Counted from the first letter of the stretch, positions 7,714 to 17,700 are shown. The stretch is 64,000 nucleotides of DNA from Flavobacterium chungbukense (GCF_020805785.1 NZ_JAJGZV010000005.1:124001-188000); one strand, 5' to 3'. Numbers and translations: made by a program. Notes: generated by a model not told the origin, from the sequence alone.

Positions 7714-10593
7714 TTAGATAGTCATTAAGAAACCAATTAAATTTTCTTTTTTATTCAAACCTAATTTTTTTCTTAGACGGTAACGCGCGAGCTCCACACC
7801 GCCAGTCGAAATGTTCATAATCTCGGCAATTTCCTTAGTAGACATGTTCATCAATAAGTAAGTTGATAAATCTAACTCTCGTGGCGAAATGGTAGGGTAT
7901 TGTCCTTTTAATCGTTTTAAGAACTCGAAATGAACATTCTTAATGTGTTTTTCAAGATCTTTCCAGCTTTTGTCGGTATTAACTTCCTTTACAATGCTTT
8001 TATGTAATTTGCTGAATTCCGATTTTGTATTATCATCTAAAATATTGGTGTCAATATCTTTTAATTTATGTATAATTCCATTCAAAACTTTATTCTTTTT
8101 TACAACTTGCAAAGAATTGTTTACCAGTTCTTTATCTTTTGCTAAGATTTTAATTTGAAGTTTGTCATTTTTTAGTTTTTCAATTTCTTTCTCCAAATCG
8201 TGCTGCTCATGTCTAATTTTTGATTCTCTTTCAAGATATAGCCTTCTTTGTTCGATTGTTTCATAATATCTGTTTTTTCGAATTTTTAGTTTTATTCTTA
8301 TAGATATCAGATACGCTCCCAACAATACAAGTATTAGATAAAATAAATAAGCGAGAAAATGTCTGTACCAAGGCGGAGATACTGTGAACTCTACTTCAGT
8401 AATGTTTGATTCTATGCCGTAACTATTTCTAGCCTTTAGTTTCATCACATAATTTCCTTCTCTAAGATTGGTATATTCTTTTATCGCAGTTTGTGACCAG
8501 CCGCGCCAATTCTCTTCAAAAGGTTCTAGTTTGTACGAATACATCACATTTTCTTGATTTTCATAGGTTGGTGATGCAAACGTAAATTTGACACGATTGT
8601 ATTTGTACGGAATGGTGTAGGAATCTACTTTTTTAGGCAGATTTCCTGTTAGAATAGTATCACCAGGGAACGAAAAACTCTCGATAAAAGCTTTAGGTTT
8701 CGTCATGAAAGTATTTGGAATAGTAGAATTGTAATGTGTTAAACGATCTGTTAATCCGATAAAGATGTTTTCAGGGTCGATTGCATTTACAGAGATATAA
8801 TTGTTTACCAGGTTTCCAGTTAAATTGGAAAATATAGCTTGTTTTTTGGTGTAAGTTCCGTTTTTATTTTTAGCTAAAACTCCTAAAGATTCATTAAAAG
8901 CATACCATAAACTGCCTGACGGATCTTCAATTAAGGTATTAATGGTTGGAATTCCCTCAAACAATTTTGTGATCTTTTTGTCTTCAAAAAATGTTTCTTG
9001 TTCGACAGAATATCTAAAAAAATGATTTTGAACTTGAAAATATACCTTGTTATTTATAGATTGTAAGCTATTGATTCCTTTGAATTTATCTGAGATGTTT
9101 ATATGTTTTTTTATAAAATCAAAACGTAATAAATCTTCCGATAATTTTACTTGATATAAAAAAGGATTTTTCTTTAGCCATAGATAGTTTTCATCTATTT
9201 CTACAGAAAAATTATTAGTAGTTTCATCAAAACCTTTTACTTGATGTAAGTAATCATAGCCAGTTGCCGATTTTTTAAATACTGAAAATCCGTTATAGCT
9301 TTCCCCTATAATATAGTTTTCGTGATCAGGAATTTTCTTGAAACCAAAGTATCCTTTTGTGTCTAAAATTTTCGAAACTTGATTGTTATTTATGACTAAT
9401 GCTCCACTATTACTGGCGCAAATCAAAACATCATTTAAGACTTGAATATTCCACACTTGTGAAATTGTCCCTTCTACTCTTGAAAAAGGGCTGTCTTTAA
9501 AAGATTGTCCCCAAGGATGATAAAATAATCCTTGATTGGTGGCTACGTATAGATTGCCATTATGAGTTGTTGAAGCATAAACTGTTCCGATATTATAACT
9601 GTAATCGAAATAAGAAAAAGGCGAATTTTCATTTATAAAAGTGATACCGTTGTCAAGTCCGAGCCAAATATTGTTTTTGTTGTCAATAAATGAGGCTAGT
9701 ATGGTGTTGTTTTGGATGCCCTTTTGTCTATTTAAATGCTGAATTATTTTTCCGTTTAAATCGCATATTATGGCGCCATCTAGAACAGAATTTAAAATTA
9801 TAAATTTGTTTTTGATAATCGATCCGCCAAGAGATGTATTTTTTCTAATAAAATCATTGGCTTCTGTTTGCCATGGTTTTATAACGCCGTTTTCGGCAAC
9901 AAAAAGCCCTTTTTCTAAAGTCGCATACAATAATCTATTGTTAGGCAAAGGAAAAATAGACCAGATTTCTTTGTCGTTAAAAATAGTAGTTCCTTTTATT
10001 GCAGTAAGTTTTCTGTTTCTATATTCGAGTAAACCCAGAGTTTTATCCTGGAAATAAAGGCGATTATTTACTAAAAATGAAAATTGAAACTTATGAGGAG
10101 CTGTTAAAGTGGTTACTTTTTCGTTTTTTAGAAAAAAGACTTTACTGAAAGATTGGAAAATTATTTCTCCATTAAAAATGTGAATTCTCCAGATAAGATT
10201 AATGTTCTCTTTTTCTATTGGGCTTAGCAGATTGTATAAGGAATGGTATTTTAGAATTCCTTTTTCGTTGGTTTTGAAATATCCAAATTCATTGTTTCCG
10301 CCTACAAATATTCTTCCTAAAGCATCAATTTTTAAACTTCTAATTTCTGATTTATTTGGTAGTGAATATTTATGCCAATTCGAACCATCAAATTGTATTA
10401 AACCATTGTTATTAGCAAAATAAATGTTTCCATTTTTATCTTGATCAATACTCCAGTTTTGAGTTCCACCTTTATATTCTGATCTCTTGTAATTTTTTAT
10501 ATCTGGAATACCAATATTTTTTACTTGACTAAATCCTTTTATTTGTAGGAAAAATACGAATAGTAATGTAAAAGTTCTAACTATGAATTTCAT
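7714..10593 (-). CDS. Membrane-spanning beta-propeller/Y_Y_Y sensor with cytoplasmic LuxR-type HTH, likely PUL regulator
   Basis: The 959-residue protein has a signal peptide and then a large periplasmic part rich in Reg_prop-like repeats (for example NGNIYFANNNGLIQFDGSNW and IWLGLDNGITFINEN). A Y_Y_Y domain follows at about 660-735 (MYSYKLEPFEENWRGWS). One transmembrane helix spans about 745-766, a charged coiled coil about 770-835, and a LuxR/GerE-type HTH about 900-959 (SPRELDLSTYLL...STKEIAEIMNIS). The architecture resembles hybrid two-component PUL sensors, but histidine kinase, receiver and AraC domains are absent. It would couple periplasmic glycan sensing directly to DNA binding. It is divergent from the first susC, with a 344-bp shared intergenic region. 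The ligand is not predictable. Confidence 0.85.
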   Translation of the reverse strand: MKFIVRTFTLLFVFFLQIKGFSQVKNIGIPDIKNYKRSEYKGGTQNWSIDQDKNGNIYFANNNGLIQFDGSNWHKYSLPNKSEIRSLKIDALGRIFVGGNNEFGYFKTNEKGILKYHSLYNLLSPIEKENINLIWRIHIFNGEIIFQSFSKVFFLKNEKVTTLTAPHKFQFSFLVNNRLYFQDKTLGLLEYRNRKLTAIKGTTIFNDKEIWSIFPLPNNRLLYATLEKGLFVAENGVIKPWQTEANDFIRKNTSLGGSIIKNKFIILNSVLDGAIICDLNGKIIQHLNRQKGIQNNTILASFIDNKNNIWLGLDNGITFINENSPFSYFDYSYNIGTVYASTTHNGNLYVATNQGLFYHPWGQSFKDSPFSRVEGTISQVWNIQVLNDVLICASNSGALVINNNQVSKILDTKGYFGFKKIPDHENYIIGESYNGFSVFKKSATGYDYLHQVKGFDETTNNFSVEIDENYLWLKKNPFLYQVKLSEDLLRFDFIKKHINISDKFKGINSLQSINNKVYFQVQNHFFRYSVEQETFFEDKKITKLFEGIPTINTLIEDPSGSLWYAFNESLGVLAKNKNGTYTKKQAIFSNLTGNLVNNYISVNAIDPENIFIGLTDRLTHYNSTIPNTFMTKPKAFIESFSFPGDTILTGNLPKKVDSYTIPYKYNRVKFTFASPTYENQENVMYSYKLEPFEENWRGWSQTAIKEYTNLREGNYVMKLKARNSYGIESNITEVEFTVSPPWYRHFLAYLFYLILVLLGAYLISIRIKLKIRKNRYYETIEQRRLYLERESKIRHEQHDLEKEIEKLKNDKLQIKILAKDKELVNNSLQVVKKNKVLNGIIHKLKDIDTNILDDNTKSEFSKLHKSIVKEVNTDKSWKDLEKHIKNVHFEFLKRLKGQYPTISPRELDLSTYLLMNMSTKEIAEIMNISTGGVELARYRLRKKLGLNKKENLIGFLMTI

Positions 10594-10937
10594 AAAATTT
10601 TAAATGTATTTTTAGTAAAAATGCTGTATTCTCTATTTAAATTGTTGATTTTTCAATCGCTTTAAAAGTGTTTTTTTAAATTATTTTTAATTTACAACGT
10701 TTTAGTTAGTGTTAAACTAATGTAATATACGTTTTTTTTAATTAACATTTTTATAACAAAATTTTATCAATGCTAAAATACAGTAAATTAATTAATTAAA
10801 AAAAAAATGTTGTGTTTTTGTAGGGTCTTAAAAATTAGTTTGAAGTGTTTTTGTAAAGAATTTTAATTCTAGATAGTTAAAATTTAACATTATAATTGCA
10901 TTAAATTACTAATTAATTAACCAAAATTTTTAGAAAA
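10594..10937. promoter_or_regulatory. 344-bp divergent regulatory region between the PUL sensor and susC 1
   Basis: There is no coding sequence here. The region is very AT-rich and holds a tandem 15-bp motif and a -7-like box TATAATTG at 10891-10898. The last 42 bp before the susC start match the second susC leader at 41 of 42 positions. An extra GTGTTTTT-like match is at 10668, and the small inverted repeat TTAGTT...AACTAA is near 10702. Confidence 0.6.
10808..10855 (+). promoter_or_regulatory. Putative PUL operator, tandem 15-bp repeats (leader 1)
   Basis: Two direct copies, TGTTGTGTTTTTGTA at 10808-10822 and TGAAGTGTTTTTGTA at 10841-10855, lie 33 bp apart start to start (about three helical turns). 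Copy 2 starts 97 bp before the susC ATG. The same pair occurs at identical positions in the second susC leader. I infer a binding site for the adjacent LuxR-type regulator. There is no direct proof. Confidence 0.6.
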
Positions 10938-13900
10938 ATGAAATTGACAAAATTACTTATTTTTTGTGTTTCGTCTTTACTGTTTTCAGTTGCCACATTT
11001 GCTCAGGATGTGACGGTAACTGGAATCGTTAGCGACGAAAGTGGGTTACCCGTCCCAGGGGCAACAATTTTAGTTAAAGGAACCAATAAAGCTACCGCTT
11101 CTGACTTTGATGGGAAGTTTCAGATCAATGCCCCTTCAAACGGTACCTTGGTTATTAGTTTCGTTGGTTTTAATACACTAAATGAAGCTGTTAACGGAAG
11201 AACAAAAATGAGCGTTGTTCTAAGCACGGCCTCCCAGAATTTGAATGAAGTTGTTGTAGTAGGGTATGGTACTCAGAAAAAAGGCCTTATTACTGGTGCT
11301 TCTACAAATCTTAAGGGAGAAACAATTAAGGAGTTGAATACTGGATCTGCTATGGAAGCACTTCAAGGTATTGCTCCTGGTATAAGTATTACTAGAACAA
11401 ATGGTTCACCTGGTGCTGGAACTAAGGTAACTATTCGTGGATTAGGTACAAATGGAAATTCAAATCCGTTGTATATCGTTGATGGAGTTTCTGTTGGTAA
11501 TATTGATTATTTAAGCCCTTCAGATATTGAATCTATTGATATCTTAAAGGATGCGGCTTCTGCGGCAATCTACGGATCTAGAGCTGCTAATGGAGTTGTA
11601 CTGGTTACGACAATTAAAGGAAAAAAAGGAAGAGCTGCCAGAATTACTTATGACAGTTACTATGGTATTCAGAATACCTACAAAAACTTAGATCCTTTGA
11701 ATGCTCAGGAATACATGTACATTATTGATGAAGGAAGAGTAAATGATGGAATGCCTCGTCAGGATTGGAAAACGGTTTTAGCTAATAATTCATGGCTAAA
11801 TACGCAATATCCTGGTGCTGGTACACAATTAGGAAATGAAGTTTGGCAAAACTTGCAAAATGGATGGACTGGAACAAATTGGGTTAATGAAATGAGCAAA
11901 AAAGATGCTCCTATTATGAACCATTCCCTTAACATTACAGGTGGAAGCGAAGATATCACTTACTCATTTGGGGTTTCTTATTTTGATCAAACAGGTATTA
12001 TTGGAGGTGATATAGTTGATGCTAGCTTTAAAAGGCTGACGACAAGATTAAATACTCAAATGGTATTGAAGAAAAATGAAAGCCATGCTATTATTACTGT
12101 TGGAGAGAATGTTACTTACACAAATTCTGAAAACAGAGGAGTTTCTAATGGTAATATCTATGGAAATGACTTGCATAATGCATTAACTGCAAATCCGTTA
12201 CAGCCAGCTTATTGGCAAACTTCGATTGATAGAAACATCGATAAATTTGGTTTTACTCCAACTTTAGATGGAATTTCAACAGGACAAACAAATCCATTAG
12301 CGATAATGTATTACAGAAGTAATTACAATTATCCAACGGATAATAGAATAATTGGAAATGCTTTTTTAGAAGTTGAACCAATAAAAGATTTGAAATTTAG
12401 AACGGTTTATGGAATTGACTCTTGGTTTGGTTATGGCAGATCTATGAGCCCAACATATGGTTTAGGAGTACTTTACACAAAGCTTAATAATGGTGCTTCT
12501 CAGTATTCTTATATTGGAGCAAACTCTACTTGGACCAATACGGTTTCGTATAAAAAACAATTTGGAAACCATAATATTTCTGCTGTAGTAGGAACTGAGT
12601 TAGTTCAGTATTTAGTAAATAATAACGTTAGCGGTTCAAGAAACAATTTGAATTTTGGTGAAGATCCAAAATATGCATACTTGAATAACACAACGCCAAA
12701 GACATTTAATGATCTTAGTACAAGCGGAATGGATACGGCAGCTGGCGGAGGTGGAATTATGTCTTATTTTGCTAGAGCTCAATATGACTATAAAGAAAAA
12801 TACCTTCTTTCTGCCACATTACGTTCTGACGGTTCTTCTAATTTCGCAGATGGCAAAAGATGGGGTTATTTCCCTTCTGTTTCTGCAGGTTGGGTAGTTA
12901 CAAAAGAAGATTTCATGAGTAACACTGGTAAATGGCTTAATTCATTAAAATTAAGAGGAAGCTGGGGACAAAATGGTAATCAGGATATTCCTAATTTCTA
13001 TTATTCTTCAAATATTGCTTACGTTTTCCCTGGATACTTTTTTGGAGATACAAAACCGGTTTCAGGAACAACGGCTTATCCAGCTAGAGTTACTAATCCA
13101 GATTTGACTTGGGAAACATCAGAGCAGTTAGATTTTGGTCTTGATGCAAGTTTATTTGATTCAAAGTTGAACATTACTTTAGACTGGTACAACAAAACAA
13201 CTAAAGATTGGTTGGTTTTGGCTGCCGGAAGAGGAACAGACGGAGCTGCGCCTGCTTATATTAATGGTGGAGATATTGAAAACAAAGGTTTTGAGTTTTC
13301 TGTAAACTGGAGTGATAAAATTGGAGGACTTAAATACGGTGTAACTGTAAGTGGAGCTTTCAATAAAAATAAAGTAACTAGAATTGCAAATGCTGACGGA
13401 ATTTTACATGGTCCATCTAACGTATTATCACAGGGAACTGGAGAAATTTCTAGAGGTATGGTAGGTCTTCCATTGGGTTATTTCTATGGATTTAGAACTG
13501 CAGGTATCTTACAAAATCAAAAAGAAGTTGATGAATATGTTGGTCCAAACGGACAGCCTTATTTTGCTGATCAACGCCCTGGAGATGTTCGTTTTGTAGA
13601 TCAGAATAATGATGGTGTTATTGACGAAGCTGATAAAGGTTATATTGGAAATCCAAATCCTGATTATGAATTGGGTATTCAATTGAATTTTGAATATAAA
13701 AATGTTTACTTAAACACTACTATGGCAGGTAAATTCGGTATGCAAGTTATGCAATCATACAGATCTTTTGCCGATAGCCCTGCTCAGAACTACACTTCTG
13801 ATGTGTTTAACCGTTGGCATGGAGAAGGAACATCTGATAAAATGCCTAGACTTGGTGCATCTTCAAACAGAAATACGCAACTTGTATCAGATATTTTTAT

Positions 13901-14162
13901 GCAGAATGCTGATTATTTAAGAATAAACAACTTAACAGTAGGTTATAACTTCAGCGAAGTATTGAAAGACTTCAAATTTATCTCAAATCTTAAATTTTAT
14001 GTTGCTGTAAATAACCTTTACACATTTACTAAATATGATGGAATGGATCCAGAAGTTCGTTGGTCAGGAGATAACACAAATACTCCATGGGCTTCAGGAA
14101 TTGATTTAGGTTTGTATCCACAAGCTAGAACGGTGATGTTTGGTTTAAGTGCAGATTTTTAA
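10938..14162 (+). CDS. SusC/RagA-family TonB-linked outer membrane glycan importer 1
   Basis: The 1074-residue protein has a signal peptide ending TFAQ, an N-terminal carboxypeptidase-like regulatory domain (about 25-105) and the SusC-family signature NEVVVVGYGTQKK. A plug domain with PLYIVDGV and a large C-terminal barrel ending in ...VMFGLSADF follow. SusC proteins import oligosaccharides across the outer membrane, with SusD as lid and energy from TonB. It heads a susC-susD-lipoprotein operon. The signal peptide and N-terminal domain closely resemble the second SusC here, which points to duplication. Substrate specificity is inferred only from the neighbouring beta-glucanases. Confidence 0.93.
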   Translation: MKLTKLLIFCVSSLLFSVATFAQDVTVTGIVSDESGLPVPGATILVKGTNKATASDFDGKFQINAPSNGTLVISFVGFNTLNEAVNGRTKMSVVLSTASQNLNEVVVVGYGTQKKGLITGASTNLKGETIKELNTGSAMEALQGIAPGISITRTNGSPGAGTKVTIRGLGTNGNSNPLYIVDGVSVGNIDYLSPSDIESIDILKDAASAAIYGSRAANGVVLVTTIKGKKGRAARITYDSYYGIQNTYKNLDPLNAQEYMYIIDEGRVNDGMPRQDWKTVLANNSWLNTQYPGAGTQLGNEVWQNLQNGWTGTNWVNEMSKKDAPIMNHSLNITGGSEDITYSFGVSYFDQTGIIGGDIVDASFKRLTTRLNTQMVLKKNESHAIITVGENVTYTNSENRGVSNGNIYGNDLHNALTANPLQPAYWQTSIDRNIDKFGFTPTLDGISTGQTNPLAIMYYRSNYNYPTDNRIIGNAFLEVEPIKDLKFRTVYGIDSWFGYGRSMSPTYGLGVLYTKLNNGASQYSYIGANSTWTNTVSYKKQFGNHNISAVVGTELVQYLVNNNVSGSRNNLNFGEDPKYAYLNNTTPKTFNDLSTSGMDTAAGGGGIMSYFARAQYDYKEKYLLSATLRSDGSSNFADGKRWGYFPSVSAGWVVTKEDFMSNTGKWLNSLKLRGSWGQNGNQDIPNFYYSSNIAYVFPGYFFGDTKPVSGTTAYPARVTNPDLTWETSEQLDFGLDASLFDSKLNITLDWYNKTTKDWLVLAAGRGTDGAAPAYINGGDIENKGFEFSVNWSDKIGGLKYGVTVSGAFNKNKVTRIANADGILHGPSNVLSQGTGEISRGMVGLPLGYFYGFRTAGILQNQKEVDEYVGPNGQPYFADQRPGDVRFVDQNNDGVIDEADKGYIGNPNPDYELGIQLNFEYKNVYLNTTMAGKFGMQVMQSYRSFADSPAQNYTSDVFNRWHGEGTSDKMPRLGASSNRNTQLVSDIFMQNADYLRINNLTVGYNFSEVLKDFKFISNLKFYVAVNNLYTFTKYDGMDPEVRWSGDNTNTPWASGIDLGLYPQARTVMFGLSADF

Positions 14163-14178
14163 TATAAATACAATTACA

Positions 14179-15885
14179 ATGAAAAAAATAAAATATTTAT
14201 TAGCAATTTCGTCTGTACTTATCGTATCAAGCTGTAATGACTATCTTGATACCGATAATTTGACAGAAAAGAGTTTGATTACTTTTTATAAGACACCTAA
14301 AGATATCGAAGAAGCAACTGCGGGAGTTTATAATGCTATTTATACGAATAATGTACATAGTGAAGAACAGATTGCTGCAAACCTGATGGATAATATGATG
14401 TTAGGTGGAGGAGGTCCTGATGATAAAACAGCTAAATGGGTTGATAATTTTGAAGATCCAGTAGATGATACTTATTTAGATTTATGGGTTCAATCTTACA
14501 GAGGTATTGCAAGAACAAATGCTATTATCGAAAAGACACCTTTGGCAGATTTTTCAACTTATTTTAATACTCCAGCTGAAGCAGACCAATTTAAACAACA
14601 AGCAATTGGGGAAGCTTATTTCATGAGAGCATTTTTCTATTTCAGGTTAGCTAAATTCTTCGGAGGAGTTCCGTTAATTACAAGTATCGATGGAAAAAAA
14701 GACGGACCAAGAAATACTTATAGCGAAACATTTGGTCAGATTGCATCAGATTTAAAAAAGGCAATTGAAACAATGCCAGCAACTCCATTTCCAAGTATTC
14801 CAACGTCAAGATACGGACATGCAAACAAATGGGTTGCAGAGGCTTATTTAGGTCGTGTATTTTTGTTTTATACAGGTTATATGACAAACATTGAGAAAAA
14901 AGCTACTGAAGAATTGCCTCTTGCAGAAGGAGGAGTTCTAAATGCAACTCAAGTAGCAAGTTATTTAACTGATTGTATGAGTAATAGTGGTCATGCACTT
15001 GTTTCAGATTTTAGAAATCTTTGGCCTTATTCTTATGTTAATAAAGCTTCTGGAAATAACGTTTTACCATGGGCAGCTACTGAAGGTTTATCTTGGGTTG
15101 GCCAAGACGGTGCAGCGCCTACTTTTGGTACAGGTAATTTAGAAACTATGTTTGTACAGCGTTTTTCTTTCGGAGATTGGAATTGGTCAAACGGTAACAT
15201 TTATACTAATAGGTTATGTCTGTTTTCTGCTTTGCGTGGTAATTCATTAGTACCATTTGGAGAAGGATGGGGATGGTGTACTGTAAACCCTAGTTTATAC
15301 AGTAACTGGTCAGAACTTGATCCAAGAAAGAGAGGTTCAATTCTTGAAGTTGGAAAAGCAGACGTTGGAACAGCTGGTTATGCGGGTGATAAAGGAGACC
15401 ATGAGACAGGATATTTTAATAAAAAATATATTTCATTGCAATATCCTAACGCTGGTGGATCAACTCAAGGTATGTTTATTCAATTGTATAACTGGTCAAA
15501 TGGTGATATGCAATTAATGCATGCGCAAGATTTTATTTACCTGCGTTATGCAGATGTATTATTAATGCATTCTGAAATTACTAAGACGGCAGCAGGTTTA
15601 AATGCAGTTAGAGCTAGAGCAAAATTAGGACCAGTTGGATATTCTTTAGAAGCAATCAAAGATGAGCGTTTACATGAATTTGCTTTTGAAGGGTTGCATT
15701 GGTTCGATCTAATTCGTTGGGGAGATGTTGATAATGCATTTAATAGCACAATTCCAGTTAGAAATTCTGGTACTGCAGCAAATTACAATGTAAAATACAG
15801 ACCAGAAACGAAAGGTTTGGTTTCTCTTCCTGAAACGGAACTTAGATTATCTAATGGAGTTTATACACAAAATCCAGGTTGGTAA
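14179..15885 (+). CDS. SusD/RagB-family glycan-binding lipoprotein 1
   Basis: The start is set at MKKIKYLL because a signal peptide with lipobox IVSSC (Cys19) follows directly. The in-frame codons upstream overlap the end of susC and encode no signal. The mature protein has 550 residues and the SusD features: an N-terminal YLDTDN, SusD-type helices (QQAIGEAYFMRAFFYFRLAKFFGGVPL) and a C-terminal DERLHEFAFEGLHWFDLIRWG. It is a surface lipoprotein that forms the lid on SusC and binds the glycan. The 16-bp spacing after susC implies co-translation. Confidence 0.92.
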   Translation: MKKIKYLLAISSVLIVSSCNDYLDTDNLTEKSLITFYKTPKDIEEATAGVYNAIYTNNVHSEEQIAANLMDNMMLGGGGPDDKTAKWVDNFEDPVDDTYLDLWVQSYRGIARTNAIIEKTPLADFSTYFNTPAEADQFKQQAIGEAYFMRAFFYFRLAKFFGGVPLITSIDGKKDGPRNTYSETFGQIASDLKKAIETMPATPFPSIPTSRYGHANKWVAEAYLGRVFLFYTGYMTNIEKKATEELPLAEGGVLNATQVASYLTDCMSNSGHALVSDFRNLWPYSYVNKASGNNVLPWAATEGLSWVGQDGAAPTFGTGNLETMFVQRFSFGDWNWSNGNIYTNRLCLFSALRGNSLVPFGEGWGWCTVNPSLYSNWSELDPRKRGSILEVGKADVGTAGYAGDKGDHETGYFNKKYISLQYPNAGGSTQGMFIQLYNWSNGDMQLMHAQDFIYLRYADVLLMHSEITKTAAGLNAVRARAKLGPVGYSLEAIKDERLHEFAFEGLHWFDLIRWGDVDNAFNSTIPVRNSGTAANYNVKYRPETKGLVSLPETELRLSNGVYTQNPGW

Positions 15886-15911
15886 AATTTAACAATATTA
15901 AATAGATAAAT

Positions 15912-16703
15912 ATGAAAATCAATAAAATAATATATCTTCTATTGGCTATTTTCATGTTGACTTTTTCAGCATGTGATCCAATAGTTGATGAAAAGCATTT
16001 AGAGAATTCTACTGATGTTGCTGGAGTTGAATTAGTTGCAACTCAAAGTACTCCAGGAGGAAATAAAATCACTCTTAGTATGGATACTCCAGGAGTTACT
16101 GGATATTGGGATTATGGATTGGACAAAGCGTTGACAAATGAAGTAACTTTTGTTTATCCAATTCCAGGCAAGGCTACCTTTACGTTTATTGGAACTTTAG
16201 GCGCCGAGTTTTTTACCAAAACCATAGATGTTCAAATCAATCAATTAGATACGCCTTTAGATCAGGATTGGTACGATTTAGTAGGAACTAATACTGTAGC
16301 TGGCAAAACTTGGGTTTTTGACGGTGAACAGGGATCTGGAAGATTCTGGTGGTTTATGTCTCCAAATGGAAGTGCCGAAAGCGCTATGACAGCTTGGTGG
16401 AATGCCGGTGATTGCTGTGCGCCAAGTGATGCAAAAGGTAAAATGCATTTTGATCTGAATGGAGCTGCTAACTACAATCATTATGAAACAGCAACCGCTA
16501 CGCCAAAGAAAGGAACTTTTAAATTGGATATTAAAAATAAACAATTGACAATTTTCAATTCAACAATGTTAGGATCTGCGGCTGGTAACAAAGATGGTGT
16601 TTATACCATAGTTAGCCTAGAGCCGAATAAAATGGTATTGTACTTAAATAATAGTGAAACGTACGGAACAGGTTGGACATTTGTTTTCGTGCCTCAAACA
16701 TAA
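15912..16703 (+). CDS. Surface lipoprotein of the first SusCD cassette (SusE-position glycan-binding candidate)
   Basis: The 263-residue lipoprotein (lipobox FSAC, Cys21) has an early PKD/immunoglobulin-like segment (about 40-110). The C-terminal part is aromatic-rich (WFMSPNGSAESAMTAWW, an unusual DCCAP motif, and GWTFVFVP at the end). It sits third in the cassette, where SusE/F-type surface glycan-binding proteins are usually encoded. The binding role is inferred from position, lipidation and aromatic content. I do not recognise a named family. Confidence 0.65.
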   Translation: MKINKIIYLLLAIFMLTFSACDPIVDEKHLENSTDVAGVELVATQSTPGGNKITLSMDTPGVTGYWDYGLDKALTNEVTFVYPIPGKATFTFIGTLGAEFFTKTIDVQINQLDTPLDQDWYDLVGTNTVAGKTWVFDGEQGSGRFWWFMSPNGSAESAMTAWWNAGDCCAPSDAKGKMHFDLNGAANYNHYETATATPKKGTFKLDIKNKQLTIFNSTMLGSAAGNKDGVYTIVSLEPNKMVLYLNNSETYGTGWTFVFVPQT

Positions 16704-16720
16704 TTTCATGTTAGTTATTT

Positions 16721-16754
16721 TCGAAAAAGGAAGATTAAAAAATTCCTTTTTCGA
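16721..16754 (+). terminator. Hairpin after cassette 1
   Basis: The perfect 12-bp arms TCGAAAAAGGAA and TTCCTTTTTCGA flank a 10-nt loop, 17 bp after the lipoprotein stop. The T-run lies inside the stem, so it may act as an mRNA-end stabiliser or a weak terminator. Confidence 0.5.
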
Positions 16755-16843
16755 ATTTTCAAACACTTTTTATTTCATTCAATTGTAATGAAGTATCAAT
16801 ACGATTTAAACTATGGTTAGTTTAAGTTAAGTTTATTGCCTGG

Positions 16844-16876
16844 ATAGCCCATAATTTCGATTATGGGCTATTGTTT
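16844..16876 (+). terminator. UUCG-capped terminator hairpin of cassette 1
   Basis: The perfect 12-bp stem ATAGCCCATAAT / ATTATGGGCTAT closes on a TTCG tetraloop and is followed by TGTTTTA. A close relative of the stem (TAGCCCATAAT...TATGGGCTAT) ends the second cassette, so the terminator was probably duplicated with the genes. Confidence 0.75.
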
Positions 16877-17652
16877 TATATATATGTTATAAATATGCTT
16901 TTTAGGCAGTTCTGGTCTAAATTCAAATAACTTATTTGTTTAATGACTCACTGAATATCCAGTAATTTCAGCCTTTTGTTTAAAGTTTTGAAATACGTCC
17001 TCCTATTTACCTCTTTTACAGCTGATTCTTACCGCTAAAACAAGGTTTTATATCATATTTAAGATAAGATTCTTATTCTTACCAAATACTCAATTCTCAG
17101 AGCTCATTCTTTACTTTTAAAAGCCTTTATAGTCTGTTTTAGGGTATAATTAGGCAATTTAGCTCTAGACGGTTTATAATTGCCAAAAAAGGAGATTACG
17201 ATTAAACTCTAAGGTTTAAAATATCTCGTAGAAGGAATGCTGTTATGCTAAGAAATCATAAAAACGGCAGTTTTTTTATCTTTTTAAAAGATTCAAATTC
17301 TTAAGTATTTTACTTGTTTCTTTTTATTATGTAAGTTAATTCTCTTAAAAATATATTAAATAAGTATTTTCTTTCAAGTTGATAGATTGAGAATTATGTA
17401 AAAAAAAATGTATAAAAATATCATATTCTTTGTTTTGTACTTATTATCTATTTTTTACGTAAAGTTGCTGTAAGTGTTTATAAAATAAGTGTTTATGGTG
17501 TGTTTAAGGCACTATCACGTTGTAGTATATGCTGTTTTTAATAAATTACAAGCTTAATAAATTGATGTAGTGTTTATTTTTATAATTAACTTTTATTTAG
17601 TACTACTATTTGTTTTTTTAAATATTTTAAAATCAATATTTTATGTATTTTT

Positions 17653-17700
17653 TGATGTGTTTTTATAATATTAAAATTTTAATTTTGATGTGTTTTTGTA
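17653..17700 (+). promoter_or_regulatory. Putative PUL operator, tandem 15-bp repeats (leader 2)
   Basis: TGATGTGTTTTTATA at 17653-17667 and TGATGTGTTTTTGTA at 17686-17700 are again 33 bp apart and again end 82 bp before the susC ATG, exactly as in leader 1. A -7-like TAGTATTG at 17736-17743 occupies the same offset as TATAATTG in leader 1. The sequence between is much less conserved, which argues for selection on the motif. Confidence 0.6.

Noticed and set aside
14149..14178. susD 1 starting inside the end of susC 1
   Set aside because: The ten extra residues would precede the lipoprotein signal peptide. The ATG at 14179 fits the signal and spacing.
16900..17450. Possible small RNA or small gene between the SusCD cassettes
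   Set aside because: No frame of useful length with protein-like composition, no convincing promoter-terminator pair, and only a weak 7-bp stem.
17472..17495. Direct repeats AAGTGTTTA as a CRISPR-like or origin-like array
   Set aside because: Only two copies with short spacing. More likely degenerate relatives of the GTGTTTTT regulatory motif or AT-rich chance.
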